Source: Diphasiastrum complanatum (Eukaryota; Streptophyta; Lycopodiopsida; Lycopodiales; Lycopodiaceae). Taken from it: a DNA stretch of 64,000 nt. Of this stretch, positions 46,266-55,571 are shown in pieces. A model generated the notes under the pieces. It ran no database searches and was not told where the DNA came from. It saw only the letters and a program-made list of their open reading frames with translations. Made by a program: the position numbers and the translations under genes. The stretch's first letter is position 1. Every line of letters starts with the position of its first letter. The stretch spans positions 29,067,475-29,131,474 of the forward strand of contig CM055101.1 in assembly GCA_029204225.1 (NCBI GenBank), written 5' to 3'.

Positions 46266-46847
46266 GTTGAAGTGACCTGATCTTATCTTTCAACCTGTTC
46301 CAATGCACAAAGCACTCTCTTGAATGTCAAAAAATGAATAAATCACAAAGATATGGAACCTCTCAAATCTCTTCTAGCACTTCTAACTAGAAAATCAACA
46401 CATAGAATATTGAAATCTTGATCAACCTATGATCTATCCTCAATCTAATGATTCTTGCCACTTTCTAAGATTGCAACACACTCAAATGAAGTTTAGTAGC
46501 CTCACAAACTAGAGATCCAATCAAAATTAGGGTTTTGACAAAATAACAAGAAAATGAATATCTCAAATTCTACATGCAATTTCTAGAAACTTGGTATATC
46601 TTCTTGTAGACTACAATGAGACCTTCCTAATGCACCAAATATCATCTAAATCCAGTAAACCAAGTGTGAAATCAGGATTTATCAAGTATATAACCCTATA
46701 TTGAGTTTTGACCTACAAAAGATCAATTCTACACATGTAAAAAATGTTGATTTTTGAGTAGAGATCAATCTAGCATGCTATAGCATCGGTAACTCCTCCA
46801 AATCCTTGCTAAAGATGGTTGATCCGTTCATAACCTGAAACGCAAGA

Positions 46848-46859
46848 GCTCTGATACCA
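46848..46859 (-). other. Copia primer-binding site
   Basis: TGGTATCAGAGC on minus directly follows the LTR end TTCACA at 46860. It is the standard initiator Met tRNA primer site of plant copia elements. Confidence 0.88.
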
Positions 46860-47512
46860 TGTGAAGGATTTCAGATCATTCATGATCCAATCCATGTTCC
46901 AAATCTTTGGTTACAATAAGGAGCAAACTAACAATCCTGCCAATGTAGAAAAATCAGCATCTACATACAAAATGAGATGCAAACTCTAAGAGATATTGAT
47001 CAAACATGAGCCAAAATATAAAATATGTTTTCTGTCTGTACAATTACAGTACCCTATTGTATTTCACACATGTGGAATCGAAAATAGCAATAAATGATCA
47101 TTCAACACATAGAATTGCAAGATAACACCAAGATAGTGCACCAATGAGTAGTAGAACCCAAAGAGAACCATGTATAATGATGAAATGAGAGATAGAAGAG
47201 AGAAGATGTGTCTCTCCACAAGTTACATCCTTTTATAGAGTTTCCAAACCCTATTTGGCCACTTGGCTTTTCTTCCAAACTGTAAATCCTACTATTTTTG
47301 GGTCTAGTTTCAATGTACCCAAAGTTCAAATTTGAATCTCTCTCAAACTTGACTACCAACTTTCCCACACTTTCCAAAAGTGTATATTGAATGTATTTTA
47401 AACTAATATAACTTCAAAATGTTTATCTCTAAGCCTAAAATGAGTTTTGGCCTCTTATTGAAATTTACCAAAATGTGACTAAACTAGACTAAACTAGTTG
47501 AAATCTCTCACA
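46860..47512 (-). mobile_element. Ty1/copia 5' LTR
   Basis: Starts TGTGAGAGATTTCAACTAG at 47512 and ends CCTTCACA at 46860 on minus; 653 bases. It contains a CTATAAAAGG promoter motif about midway, with a leader that reads TCTCTCTTCTATCTCTC. Same family as 10889-11542 and the partial 21168-21451. The element continues leftward into the gag at 46265. Confidence 0.88.
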
Positions 47513-47519
47513 ATTTACA

Positions 47520-47939
47520 TGTGAATGGATCAATGGTCCAATAGGATTAAGAGGTGGCAAAAGTGTGGTCCAATCATGATTGAGCATTGTGGTAGCTCAT
47601 GGATCTATTTGTATTATTGTACTTCTCATTTAGATCTAATTGATTTTGAGATTGAGTGGATTTTGTGAGTAATTGCTCATCTAGCTTTCTCTCTCTACCC
47701 GAGAGTTCATGATGATTTTATCTCTCTACCCGAGGAGAGCAGCTTGTTTTTACTTAGATTATTTTTGGAACACTTTCCACACATGTGACTAAGAGTTGGA
47801 AGTGATTGAATGCATGTAGTAGTGTGTTTTTGCCATAGAATCAAAGATAGATCTTGAATCTCAATCTAGTCTTGGTCTTGGTGCACCTTAGGAGATCACA
47901 AGTACATGTTGTGGACAGTCCACACGTGTGAATTCAACA
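47520..47939 (+). mobile_element. Ty1/copia 5' LTR, divergent from its neighbour
   Basis: Candidate LTR from TGTGAATGGATC at 47520 to TTCAACA at 47939, about 420 bases, followed at once by TGGTATCAGAGCC. The right end is firm because of the primer-binding site. The left end is inferred from the TG and from the limit of the neighbouring LTR seven bases away. Confidence 0.65.
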
Positions 47940-47952
47940 TGGTATCAGAGCC
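47940..47952 (+). other. Copia primer-binding site
   Basis: TGGTATCAGAGCC on plus, directly after the LTR end CAACA. It primes the element running right to about 50812. Confidence 0.88.
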
Positions 47953-48559
47953 TACCTAAGGTTACCATGCATTTTGATCCATTTGAGTGAAAACTATTCA
48001 TCAGACATGTGTGAGGAACATCCAATTTTAGTTTGGGAGGCCTCTTTCATGTTTGATCCAAGAATCTTGCTAGATAGCTTGTTTTGAAGTATTTTTGTCT
48101 AGTTTTTTATGCAATCAGTTTCATTCCATTTCGTTGAGCCAATCAAAAGTTATAAGCTTTTGAAGAGGGTTAGGTAGGGCACCTAGACCTGGGTTGACAC
48201 ATTTGGTTTGGTAAAGAGATTGCCTGTTTGATCCAAAATCACAGTTGAATGCTTACCATTCTCATCTTATGTTATCTAGGCACTGTTTTGAGATCTTAGC
48301 CATTTCGTTTTATGCAATATCATTGTATTTGAGTCAAATTTGGTTTCTTAGTGTATCTCACATGTTCTAAGAGTTTTTGATCCTAACTTTTCCCATACTC
48401 CATCATTTGATGTGAAGTAGAACTAGTTTTGGAGAGATTGAGATAGCTAGTGAGAATCATCTCACAGTTTGTTGCAAGATCTTGCATAGGAGATGGTATT
48501 ACACCATTATTGGATCCTATAGTGAGATGGAAACAACATTTTTTGTTCATCACTTTTAA

Positions 48560-49290
48560 TTATCTCCACTTTATATGACTTCAATGAGTTCATACTTGTT
48601 GCAACCAAGTGAGAGATTGTCTACTTCAAATTATTCAATATGAAAGTTGAGGATGGAGTCCATCTTGATACTCCAAGATGTGATGGACATTGTACTTGGG
48701 ATTGAGGAGGAGCCTCAAGTCCTTCAAGAAGTACAAAAATACAAGAAGAGAGCTAGGATGGCTCTCCTCTACATTAAGATGAATGTCTCTAATGAGATAT
48801 TGAGGGAGATTGGCAATTGTTCTACATCCAAGGAAGCTTGGGATTATCTGAAGTCCATCTATGAGGCTAAGAACACCTCTAGGCTCCTCACTCTTAGAAA
48901 TCAAATCTTCCCAAGTAGTTAAAATAGTGATGAGAGTGCATCTAATTATGTTTCGAGAGTCAAGGATATTCATAGGGAGCTTGCATGTATTGGTGACTCA
49001 ATCAATCAAAGTGAGCTAGTCCGAGTCATTCTCAATGGCTTGAGAGATGAATATGACAACCTTGTCCAATCCTATGCCATTAAGGAGGAGCTACCAAGTT
49101 TGGAGGCCCTTCAAAGTGTGCTTATTTCTGAAGAATCAAGACAAGAGTAAAAACTCTTGAGAATGGACAAGCTATCACTCAATCATGATGATGCAAAGTT
49201 CTATTTGCCAAGCACAAAGAGAGGAGTAAGAAGCAACACCACCACTTCTCTAATGACTATGAGAAATTGGCAAAAATCTAGCTTGGTATT
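48560..49290 (+). pseudogene. Ty1/copia gag (UBN2), first copy
   Basis: Plus-strand motifs: LRMESILILQDVMDIVLGIE, KKRARMALLYIKMNVSNEIL, SKEAWDYLKSIYEAKNTSRL, LTLRNQIF, then past a stop YVSRVKDIHRELACIGDSIN, SELVRVILNGLRDEYDNLVQ and EELPSLEALQSVLISEESRQ. Stops occur near 48640, 48920 and 49150. After about 49290 the sequence leaves gag and returns to it at 49530, where about 160 bases are repeated. Confidence 0.88.
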
Positions 49291-49515
49291 TTTTATGATA
49301 GAAGTTTGTAAGTGAATCTCACATGTGTGGAGGATGTTCCCACGTGTAAAGAATTGTAAAGTAAATCAAAATGTTTGATATAGGGGTCTCATAGAATTTC
49401 ATAGTCAAGCATTTAGGTGTAGGATGTTGATAGGGTCAAATTTGGCATAGATGGCAAATTATCCATTTCCACTTGTAATGCCACTATTGAGCCAAAATAG
49501 AGTAGGAGGCCAAAG

Positions 49516-49961
49516 TTGTGCCAATTGAAAAATGAATTTGACAATCTTGTCCAATCCTATGCCATTAAGGAGGAGCTACCAAGCTTGGAGGCACTCCAAA
49601 GTGTGCTTATTTCTGAAGAATCAAGACAAGAGTACAAAGTCTTGAGGATGGACAAGCTTTCTCTCAATCATAATGATGGCAAAGCTTTATTTGTCAAGGA
49701 CAAGCACAAAGGGAGGATCAAGAACCAATATCAACAATCCTCAAGCAAGGACAAAGCTAAAGCCAAAGACAAAGATGAGGAGGAGGATGATCCTCGAGTT
49801 CTTCTATATCCAAGCTCAAGAAGAAGAAGATCAAGTGCTTTTATTGTGGCAAAAAAGGCCATTATGCCACCAATTGCTTCAAGAAGAAGAATCACCTAAA
49901 GCAAGCCAACATTACCAATGAGAAGGAAGACACTATTGCAAGTGATGGAGAGGGATCTCTT
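49516..49961 (+). pseudogene. Ty1/copia gag, duplicated C-terminal part
   Basis: Begins with NEFDNLVQSYAIKEELPSLE, repeating 49050-49200 with a few changes, and continues beyond it into a Lys-rich linker (KDKHKGRIKNQYQQSSSKDK) and, after a frame change near 49830, the zinc knuckle (CFYCGKKGHYATNCF in another frame near 49840). The intervening 49291-49515 has no gag sequence. It contains CACATGTGTGGA and CACGTGTAAAG, like copia LTR wording, so this may be a junction between two related elements. Confidence 0.82.
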
Positions 49962-50812
49962 ATGGTCTTTAGTTTCTCATCATGTCCTCTCAAGAAGGAT
50001 GGATTATGGTATATTGATAGTGGAGCCTCTTCACATATGTGTAGCTCCAATGACTCTTTCTCCTCTATTGCACCTTATGAGGGAGCCAAGAAATCAATAT
50101 ACACTTCAAATGATTGTGAATGTCCTATTGAAGGAATTGAGAATATTCCCTTGAATCTTGCATCTTCTAAAGTTCTTTCTCTTACTAAAGTTCTTTATGT
50201 GCCTAAGCTTACAAAGAATCTTATTAGTGTTGGCCAATTGCTTGACAATGGCCTTGATGTGAAATTCAATGTTGATACTTGTACTATCAAGAAGAATGAT
50301 GAGATAATTGCACTAGGATCTAGATTTGGAGGCACATATAAACTAGATCCAATAAAATGTGTAAATGCTTGTAATGTTGCTCTTGTGAACAAGCTATCTA
50401 TGGAGGAGTTATGGCATAGGAGGTTGGAACATCCCAACTACAAATCCATGCTCTCTATGATCAAAGAAGCCAAAGCTATTGGCTTGCCAAAATCATCTTC
50501 CAAGGAGATCAAGCCATGTGAGGCTTGTGCTATTGCTAAATCTCACAAGAAGCCATTTACAAGATCTTCCACCAAGAGTAAGCATCCTTTGGATTTGATC
50601 CACTCGAATGTGCATTTCTCATCAACTATAAGCAAGGAGGAGCCATTTGTTTTGTTACTTTCATTGATGATTTCACAATATTCACTTGGATATATCTTCT
50701 TGCTTCTAAATCTATGGTGTTTGATCATTTCCTTATTTTCAAAGCTTATGCTGAGAAGCAATTCTCATTGAAGATTAAAGCTCTTAGATGTGATGGAGGT
50801 GGATTAAGGTAC
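49962..50812 (+). pseudogene. Ty1/copia protease, pre-integrase and integrase start
   Basis: An open frame with protease active site WYIDSGASSHMCSSNDSF, LTKNLISVGQLLDNGLDVKF, the pre-integrase motif LWHRRLEHPNYKSMLSMI and the CEACAIAKSHKKPFTRSS integrase zinc-finger half. Near 50635 a one-base shift moves the true frame to FVTFIDDFTIFTWIYLLASK, with the first catalytic Asp region, and LRCDGGG. The element is cut at about 50812 by the next LTR. RT and RNase H are absent. Confidence 0.88.
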
Positions 50813-51660
50813 TAGTGTACTTGGATAAGGGCATGTAGGTGTCTATGCCTTGGATGGAGGTATGGAACCTACAGAGGTATTAGAAAGTCATTGGATGACT
50901 ATTTTTCTAAACCTTGGGCCTCAACCTTGAACCATATCACTTTATTGGTCTTGGACCAAAGTATACATGCACAACTTGGGCAAAAGGTCCTAGTGGGAGG
51001 GCGCCCTCCCAAACGGTCCATTGAGTTTCAAGTTTCACAAGAATAGCAATCAAAGAGTCATAAGTTATGGAAGTTGTTTGATAATCATCCATAAGCCTAT
51101 GGAGGCTCTTGAACTCCTCTAGGCCTCTCTCTTTCTCATTGGATGTGGATGGAACTCCGTAGTGTATTGGAGGGTACCGATTTCCCTCTATATAAGGGAA
51201 GTAGGGCACCCATTGGGAGGGAGAGAGATCTGTTTTGCTTGTATTGCTTATGCTCTAGTGTGGCTACTAGTGTGTAGAGTAAATTCTTGTGTGTAGTATG
51301 CTAAGGGTTTGGACCTTGCTTATGGTATGGGACATAAGTAGGGTTTGGATCTTGAGTATGCTATTGGTTGTTGTGGTATGCTTGTGATTTGTTTATGGTT
51401 AGCAAGGGGGTGCTAGATAGGTCTTGCTTGGAGCTTGGATCTAGCTATGGTTGGGTGGTGAATACTTGAGGCCAGTTTGTGTATAAGAGTAGGGACACAA
51501 GTGGAGGAGAGATCCTTGGAGGCTTGCAGATCCTTACTTGCAGGTGGAGGCATCCTAGCTTGGAGCCTGGAGAAGCATCTTGGAGGTTGTAGGTTGTTTG
51601 GAGGACATTTGGAGATTCTACCTTGGATTTGGAGGACATTCTCACCTTTACTTGTTAAAG
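50813..51660 (+). mobile_element. LTR of a different LTR retroelement
   Basis: TATATAAG at 51189-51196 is followed by a leader, and the region ends directly before TGGTACCAGAGC at 51661. The left border is set by the end of copia integrase sequence. The right end reads TTGTTAAAG rather than CA, so it is either mutated or the true end lies slightly upstream. Confidence 0.6.
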
Positions 51661-51672
51661 TGGTACCAGAGC
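51661..51672 (+). other. Primer-binding site
   Basis: TGGTACCAGAGC, one base different from the common TGGTATCAGAGC and the same as the form at 53998. It marks the start of the internal region of the LTR element at 50.8 kb. Confidence 0.7.
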
Positions 51673-52649
51673 TAGACAAAGGATGGTAACCTTTCTAATC
51701 TTCTTCATGCTCTATTAAGATCACCAACTAAATTCTTTTGGAAACGATTATTGGCTTTTCTAGTGGTAGGAAGCTTGTAGTTGAAGTACCCAATGAATCT
51801 ACTTCTCTTTGGAAGAGGTAGTGATGCTTATAAAATTGTTCAGGGGCTGAGTTTTTATTATAATTAGAGAAGATGAATGTGGATCGTTGGTTTAGAATTT
51901 TTTTGGAAAAGGATTTGTGGAATGGTTAGAGGAAGTCTTCCTCTACATTCACAATTTTTTTTTTTGAAAAAGACTGATTCTAGCTTGTGTTCTTGATCAA
52001 AACTAGTGTTTTTTGGGCATAAATGAAGCGTTTGAAGTTCTGATTTTCATTTTAAAGTTTTTTTTTCAGACCTGTAAATCTGAAAATCAGATTTGAAAAG
52101 TAAAGTTTTCATCCAAACTTCATTAGTTACACCTTTCTATCTCCTAGTTTCATGTAGATGGCATTGTAGGAAGGGAATGATAGTGTAACTTTGTGCATAA
52201 AACAAGTTTTGAATTTCTGTTTTTACAGACTTGTAGATTTGAAAATCGGATCTAAAAATTGAAGTTTTCATAAAGCTTCATTAATTTTCCATTTCTAGAC
52301 ACTAGTGTCATGGATTTGGATATCTAGAATAGTGGAAAATGTGGAAATTTTGGTTTCTTTTATAACGAAAAATAAAAATGGAATTGGATTGGGATATTTA
52401 CATAAACATTAGCTTGGATTTAGTTAATTCTAGTTTACATAAAGATTTGGTTTTCATTTTTGCTTTAATTTAAGACAAAGGTAGCTTGTTGTTGTTGTTC
52501 TCTTAAGCTTGGATTGAGCTTGCAAATAGTAGGCTTGGACTGAGCTTACAAACAATAAGATTGAATGAGTAGAAGTAAAATGCTTTCTATTTTACATTGG
52601 ATGTAAGAATTAAAGCATTTCTATCATTCTAATTTGAGACCTTGTTGTT

Positions 52650-52917
52650 ATATTTGCATAATAAGAAAACACACAAGCAACACCAATGGATCAAACCAAT
52701 GATAATTCAACTTTTAATTTATCAAACCCATCCAATGTGGCACAAGTTCTTGAACTTTTATATTAAAAAATTCAAGCCACTAATAAACAGCTTCTTGAAA
52801 CTAATCAAAAGAACCAAGACTGGGAGTCCAGGTTAGCCAACCAGAAGAAGCATGTAGTTCCACCTCCCTTAAAATTGTTTAAGGGAGAGAAGAAAGATAG
52901 GAACTTGAGTTAGAATT
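52650..52917 (+). pseudogene. Retroelement gag N-terminal fragment
   Basis: From about 52688 the frame reads MDQTNDNSTFNLSNPSNVAQ, a stop, then KIQATNKQLLETNQKNQDWE and VPPPLKLFKGEKKD. The PPLKLFKGE-type ending resembles the start of the gypsy gag core, but too little remains to be sure. It is cut at about 52917. The stretch 51673-52650 before it is an untranslated leader with two diverged repeats (AGTTTTCAT...CTTCATTA near 52110 and 52265). Confidence 0.45.
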
Positions 52918-53347
52918 AAAGCGCATCCCGTCAATGACAACCTGGACCATGCATGGGTTGTCTGAGTGAAGAACTATATGTACACTGTATTTTTATTTTG
53001 AGAAATATAGTTGCTACATGAGCTTGGTGTGGAGAGAGTTTTTTTGTTCGTGTTACTGTGTAGCATGAGTTGTGTTCATGTTCAAAGCAAATTCTAAGTT
53101 GGTATCAGAGTCGTACAGGGAGTGTACATAGTGTACAATGTCACCGTTGAAGAGAGCTTCGGGAGAAGAGTCTTCTGAGAGTTTGCTGCTTACGGCGGGT
53201 TGGAGACAGAAAGTTAGGCACTGGTGCATAGCTTCTAGTATACATGGGCTTGCTAGGCTTTAAAACCGTGTGAGGATTCACAGACAGGGCTTGTCAGTTG
53301 AATAAAAAACCAGAGAGATAAAATTCTAAAAATTTCGTAAAAAGGCT
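52918..53347 (+). mobile_element. LTR end and leader of another LTR element, cut by CACTA
   Basis: TTGGTATCAGAG at 53099-53110 is a primer-binding site, so an LTR ends near 53098. A start codon at about 53140 opens a short frame (MSPLKRASGEESSESLLLTA) that stops before 53270. At 53348 the CACTA terminus begins, so the gag was split by CACTA insertion. Confidence 0.55.
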
Positions 53348-53365
53348 CACTACAACACCCACTGC
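53348..53365 (+). mobile_element. CACTA terminal inverted repeat (left end)
   Basis: CACTACAACACCCACTG starts with the diagnostic CACTA, is preceded by GCT as a possible 3-base target duplication, interrupts an LTR-element leader, and is followed by an array of GACGTC motifs as expected for a subterminal repeat region. The matching right end is not in the window. Confidence 0.7.
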
Positions 53366-53379
53366 AATTTGTGACGTGT

Positions 53380-53800
53380 TTTGCGACGTGAATCGCGAGT
53401 TTTTTTTTTTAATTCGTCGTGGACGTCAGAAAAACCTGTTGCTATAAGGTCGTCGAAATCCGACGTCCTTAAAATGCGTTGCAATCTGACACACATATGT
53501 TTTTAGAATCTGGAGAGACACTTCCCAGTCGATGGAAATGAATCTGACATGGACGTCGAATTACGTCATCCGATGTGGATGTTGCAATGCGGCGTCCCAC
53601 ATGGATGTCGGATTGGGACGTCCAAAGACGTTGCTTGCTATCCGACGTGGACGTCACATTGCGACGTCCAAAAAGGTCGTCGAATTTTGACGTCTATAAA
53701 TCCAGAATGACCCATAAAATTGTCCAACGGATGTCCCATCCGACATCCATCCGACGTCTACTTGAATGTCGGATTCTGACATCTGTTAACAAAATGATTT
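53380..53800. repeat. CACTA subterminal GACGTC array
   Basis: Eight GACGTC palindromes lie between 53420 and 53760, with further TCCGACGT, GGATGTCGGA and GTCGTCGAA variants on both strands. Clustered short motifs in both orientations just inside the CACTA tip are typical of TnpA-type binding arrays. The palindromic ACGT core is also the core of plant bZIP sites. Related array at 15010-15400. Confidence 0.7.
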
Positions 53801-54181
53801 CTATCACTAACATTCTGTTCATTTCTGATAGGCATAGTCATGCTTAGCGTAGAAGCAATGTAGCTCATTCCGCTGATTACGAACACATTCTGTTCGAGTT
53901 TGTTTCTCGTTCAAGCTTTTGAGTTCATTTCTTTTTGTGTTCGTTTTCTTTTCGAGCTATTTTCATCTCTCATACTCACACACCTCTTCTTCCAACATGG
54001 TACCAGAGCAATTTTCATAGCCTGATAAGCTTCCACAGTACATGACTCTACTAGCCGATAGAGTAATTATCTTCTTGTTTTGTGATTCTGTAGCAGATTT
54101 TCATACTTAAGTCACTGATAGTTTTTCCTATCACCTAGACTAATCTTCCACATCCATTCCCAAGGGAAAGCCAGTCCCATC
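53801..54181 (+). mobile_element. Ty1/copia LTR end, primer-binding site and leader
   Basis: The LTR ends TTCCAACA at 53997 and is followed by TGGTACCAGAGC at 53998-54009. The LTR's left part is missing or short; the border with the CACTA array is at about 53800-53870. The leader carries a pyrimidine-rich stretch up to the gag ATG at 54182. Confidence 0.7.
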
Positions 54182-54830
54182 ATGGACAAGCTTGATGGAG
54201 CCAATTACCAGTTGTGGAAATTTAAGATGAAAACTGTACTAATGGCTAAAGGATTGTATGACATTGTTATAGGTGCAGAAGAGAAACCTGAAGCAGACAA
54301 CGCAACAATCGTCAGATGGAAGCTGAAGGATGGAAAGACTTTTGCGCTGATCATCTTGAACATTATGGATACTCAGATCGGTCATGTATCCAAGGCCCAG
54401 ACATCGAAAGAAGTCTGGGACATCTTGAGCACACTATACGAAGTGCGAGATATAGCTTCCAAGCTACATCTCAGGAAGAAATTCTACTCCCTCAAGATGG
54501 TGAATGGTGATTTCCTACAGAATCACATCAATCAATCTAAAAACCTGCTAAGGCAAATGGCCACTGTCGGATTTGTCATAGATGATCAAGACACAGTGAT
54601 GCAATTGCTTACAAGCTTGCCAAGCTCATATGACAGCTAGGTGATGATCATCACGACACATCCAAAACTGACTCCTTCGAGAGTCATTACGATGTTGTTG
54701 CAGGAAGACACGCGGATGAACAAAGCCTCAAGTTTCTGAGCTGATTCTCATGCCTTATACACCAACAAGAGCACGACTAAGCAGAAGAAAAAGAAAGTCA
54801 ACAAAAGATTTTTCATCGGGCCGCAAGTGT
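54182..54830 (+). CDS. Ty1/copia gag (UBN2), long open frame
   Basis: The frame 54182-54640 starts MDKLDGANYQLWKFKMKTVL and runs through VRWKLKDGKTFALIILNIMD, SKEVWDILSTLYEVRDIASK, LHLRKKF and NHINQSKNLLRQMATVGFVI to a TAG. In-frame gag sequence continues past it (VMIITTHPKLTPSR, LLQEDTRMNKASSF) to about 54800. It is the best preserved UBN2 domain of the lineage also seen at 21.5 and 30.1 kb. After 54830 the strand switches to a minus-strand copia fragment. Confidence 0.88.
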
Positions 54831-55560
54831 GAGAATGTACAATGTCTAATAATCCTCTAGCAATATGGTGATGGCTTGATTTAAATGGTTTCTTAGTCTG
54901 ATTATCAACTAGATAGTCTTGAGAGACAGGTAACTTGACTTTATCACGAAGATAGTCGAGATCAAGAACAATAGATTGTCTAGACATTTGTTGTACAACA
55001 GCATGATTCAAGTGCGAAGTCTATAATGCCAAAGTAAACTTTTATTTGCATGAATAGCAGTACTGAGTGCCTGACTAGAGGCAAAAAAATAATGACTCAA
55101 TTTATACAGATATCCATGTCTCTTTTTGATTGTTAGGATCTTGCCTATCCTATCAATTACTTTGCACTGATCACATTTAAATTATACTCTATGTCCTAGA
55201 TCTGTGATTCTGCTTACAGAGAGCAGATTTGTAGATAAATTTGGTACATACAAGACTTTAGAGAGTAGCTTAGATTGATCATTTGCAAAACGTAATCTTA
55301 CAGGGGCCTTTACCTTTAATAGTTTGTGTGCTATTGTCACCAAGGTAAACATATTTTGGGTACTGTAAGGTGTATAGGACTCAAAACAACCAATGAGATT
55401 GGTCATGTACTGAGTAACTTCGGAATCTAGGAACCAAGAACTATCTCTAGATGCTCCTTGATGGCTGGTCATGAAGGCATTATGATTTGCTTCTTGAATA
55501 GGTTGTGGAGCTTCTGCAGCTACATTTGCCACTTGATTCGACTGCCCCTTGCTGTTGTTT
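54748..55560 (-). pseudogene. Ty1/copia protease and pre-integrase, inverted relative to gag
   Basis: On minus from about 55560: a basic/Asn-rich linker (NNSKGQSNQVANVAAEAPQP), HNAFMTSHQGASRDSSWFLD, the protease motif mutated to LDSEVTQYMTNLIGCFESY, LSKVLYVPNLSTNLLSVSRI, then MNHAVVQQMSRQSIVLDLDY and SHTCGPMKN at the start of integrase. Sequence type matches the 29.6/40.4 kb copia family. It faces the gag at 54182-54830, so the two halves of one copia type are arranged tail to tail. Confidence 0.82.
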
Positions 55561-55571
55561 TTCGCTTGCAG

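Noticed and set aside
51413-51689. Open frames in both directions inside an LTR
   Set aside because: They lie within the LTR that ends at the primer-binding site at 51661 and carry no known domain.
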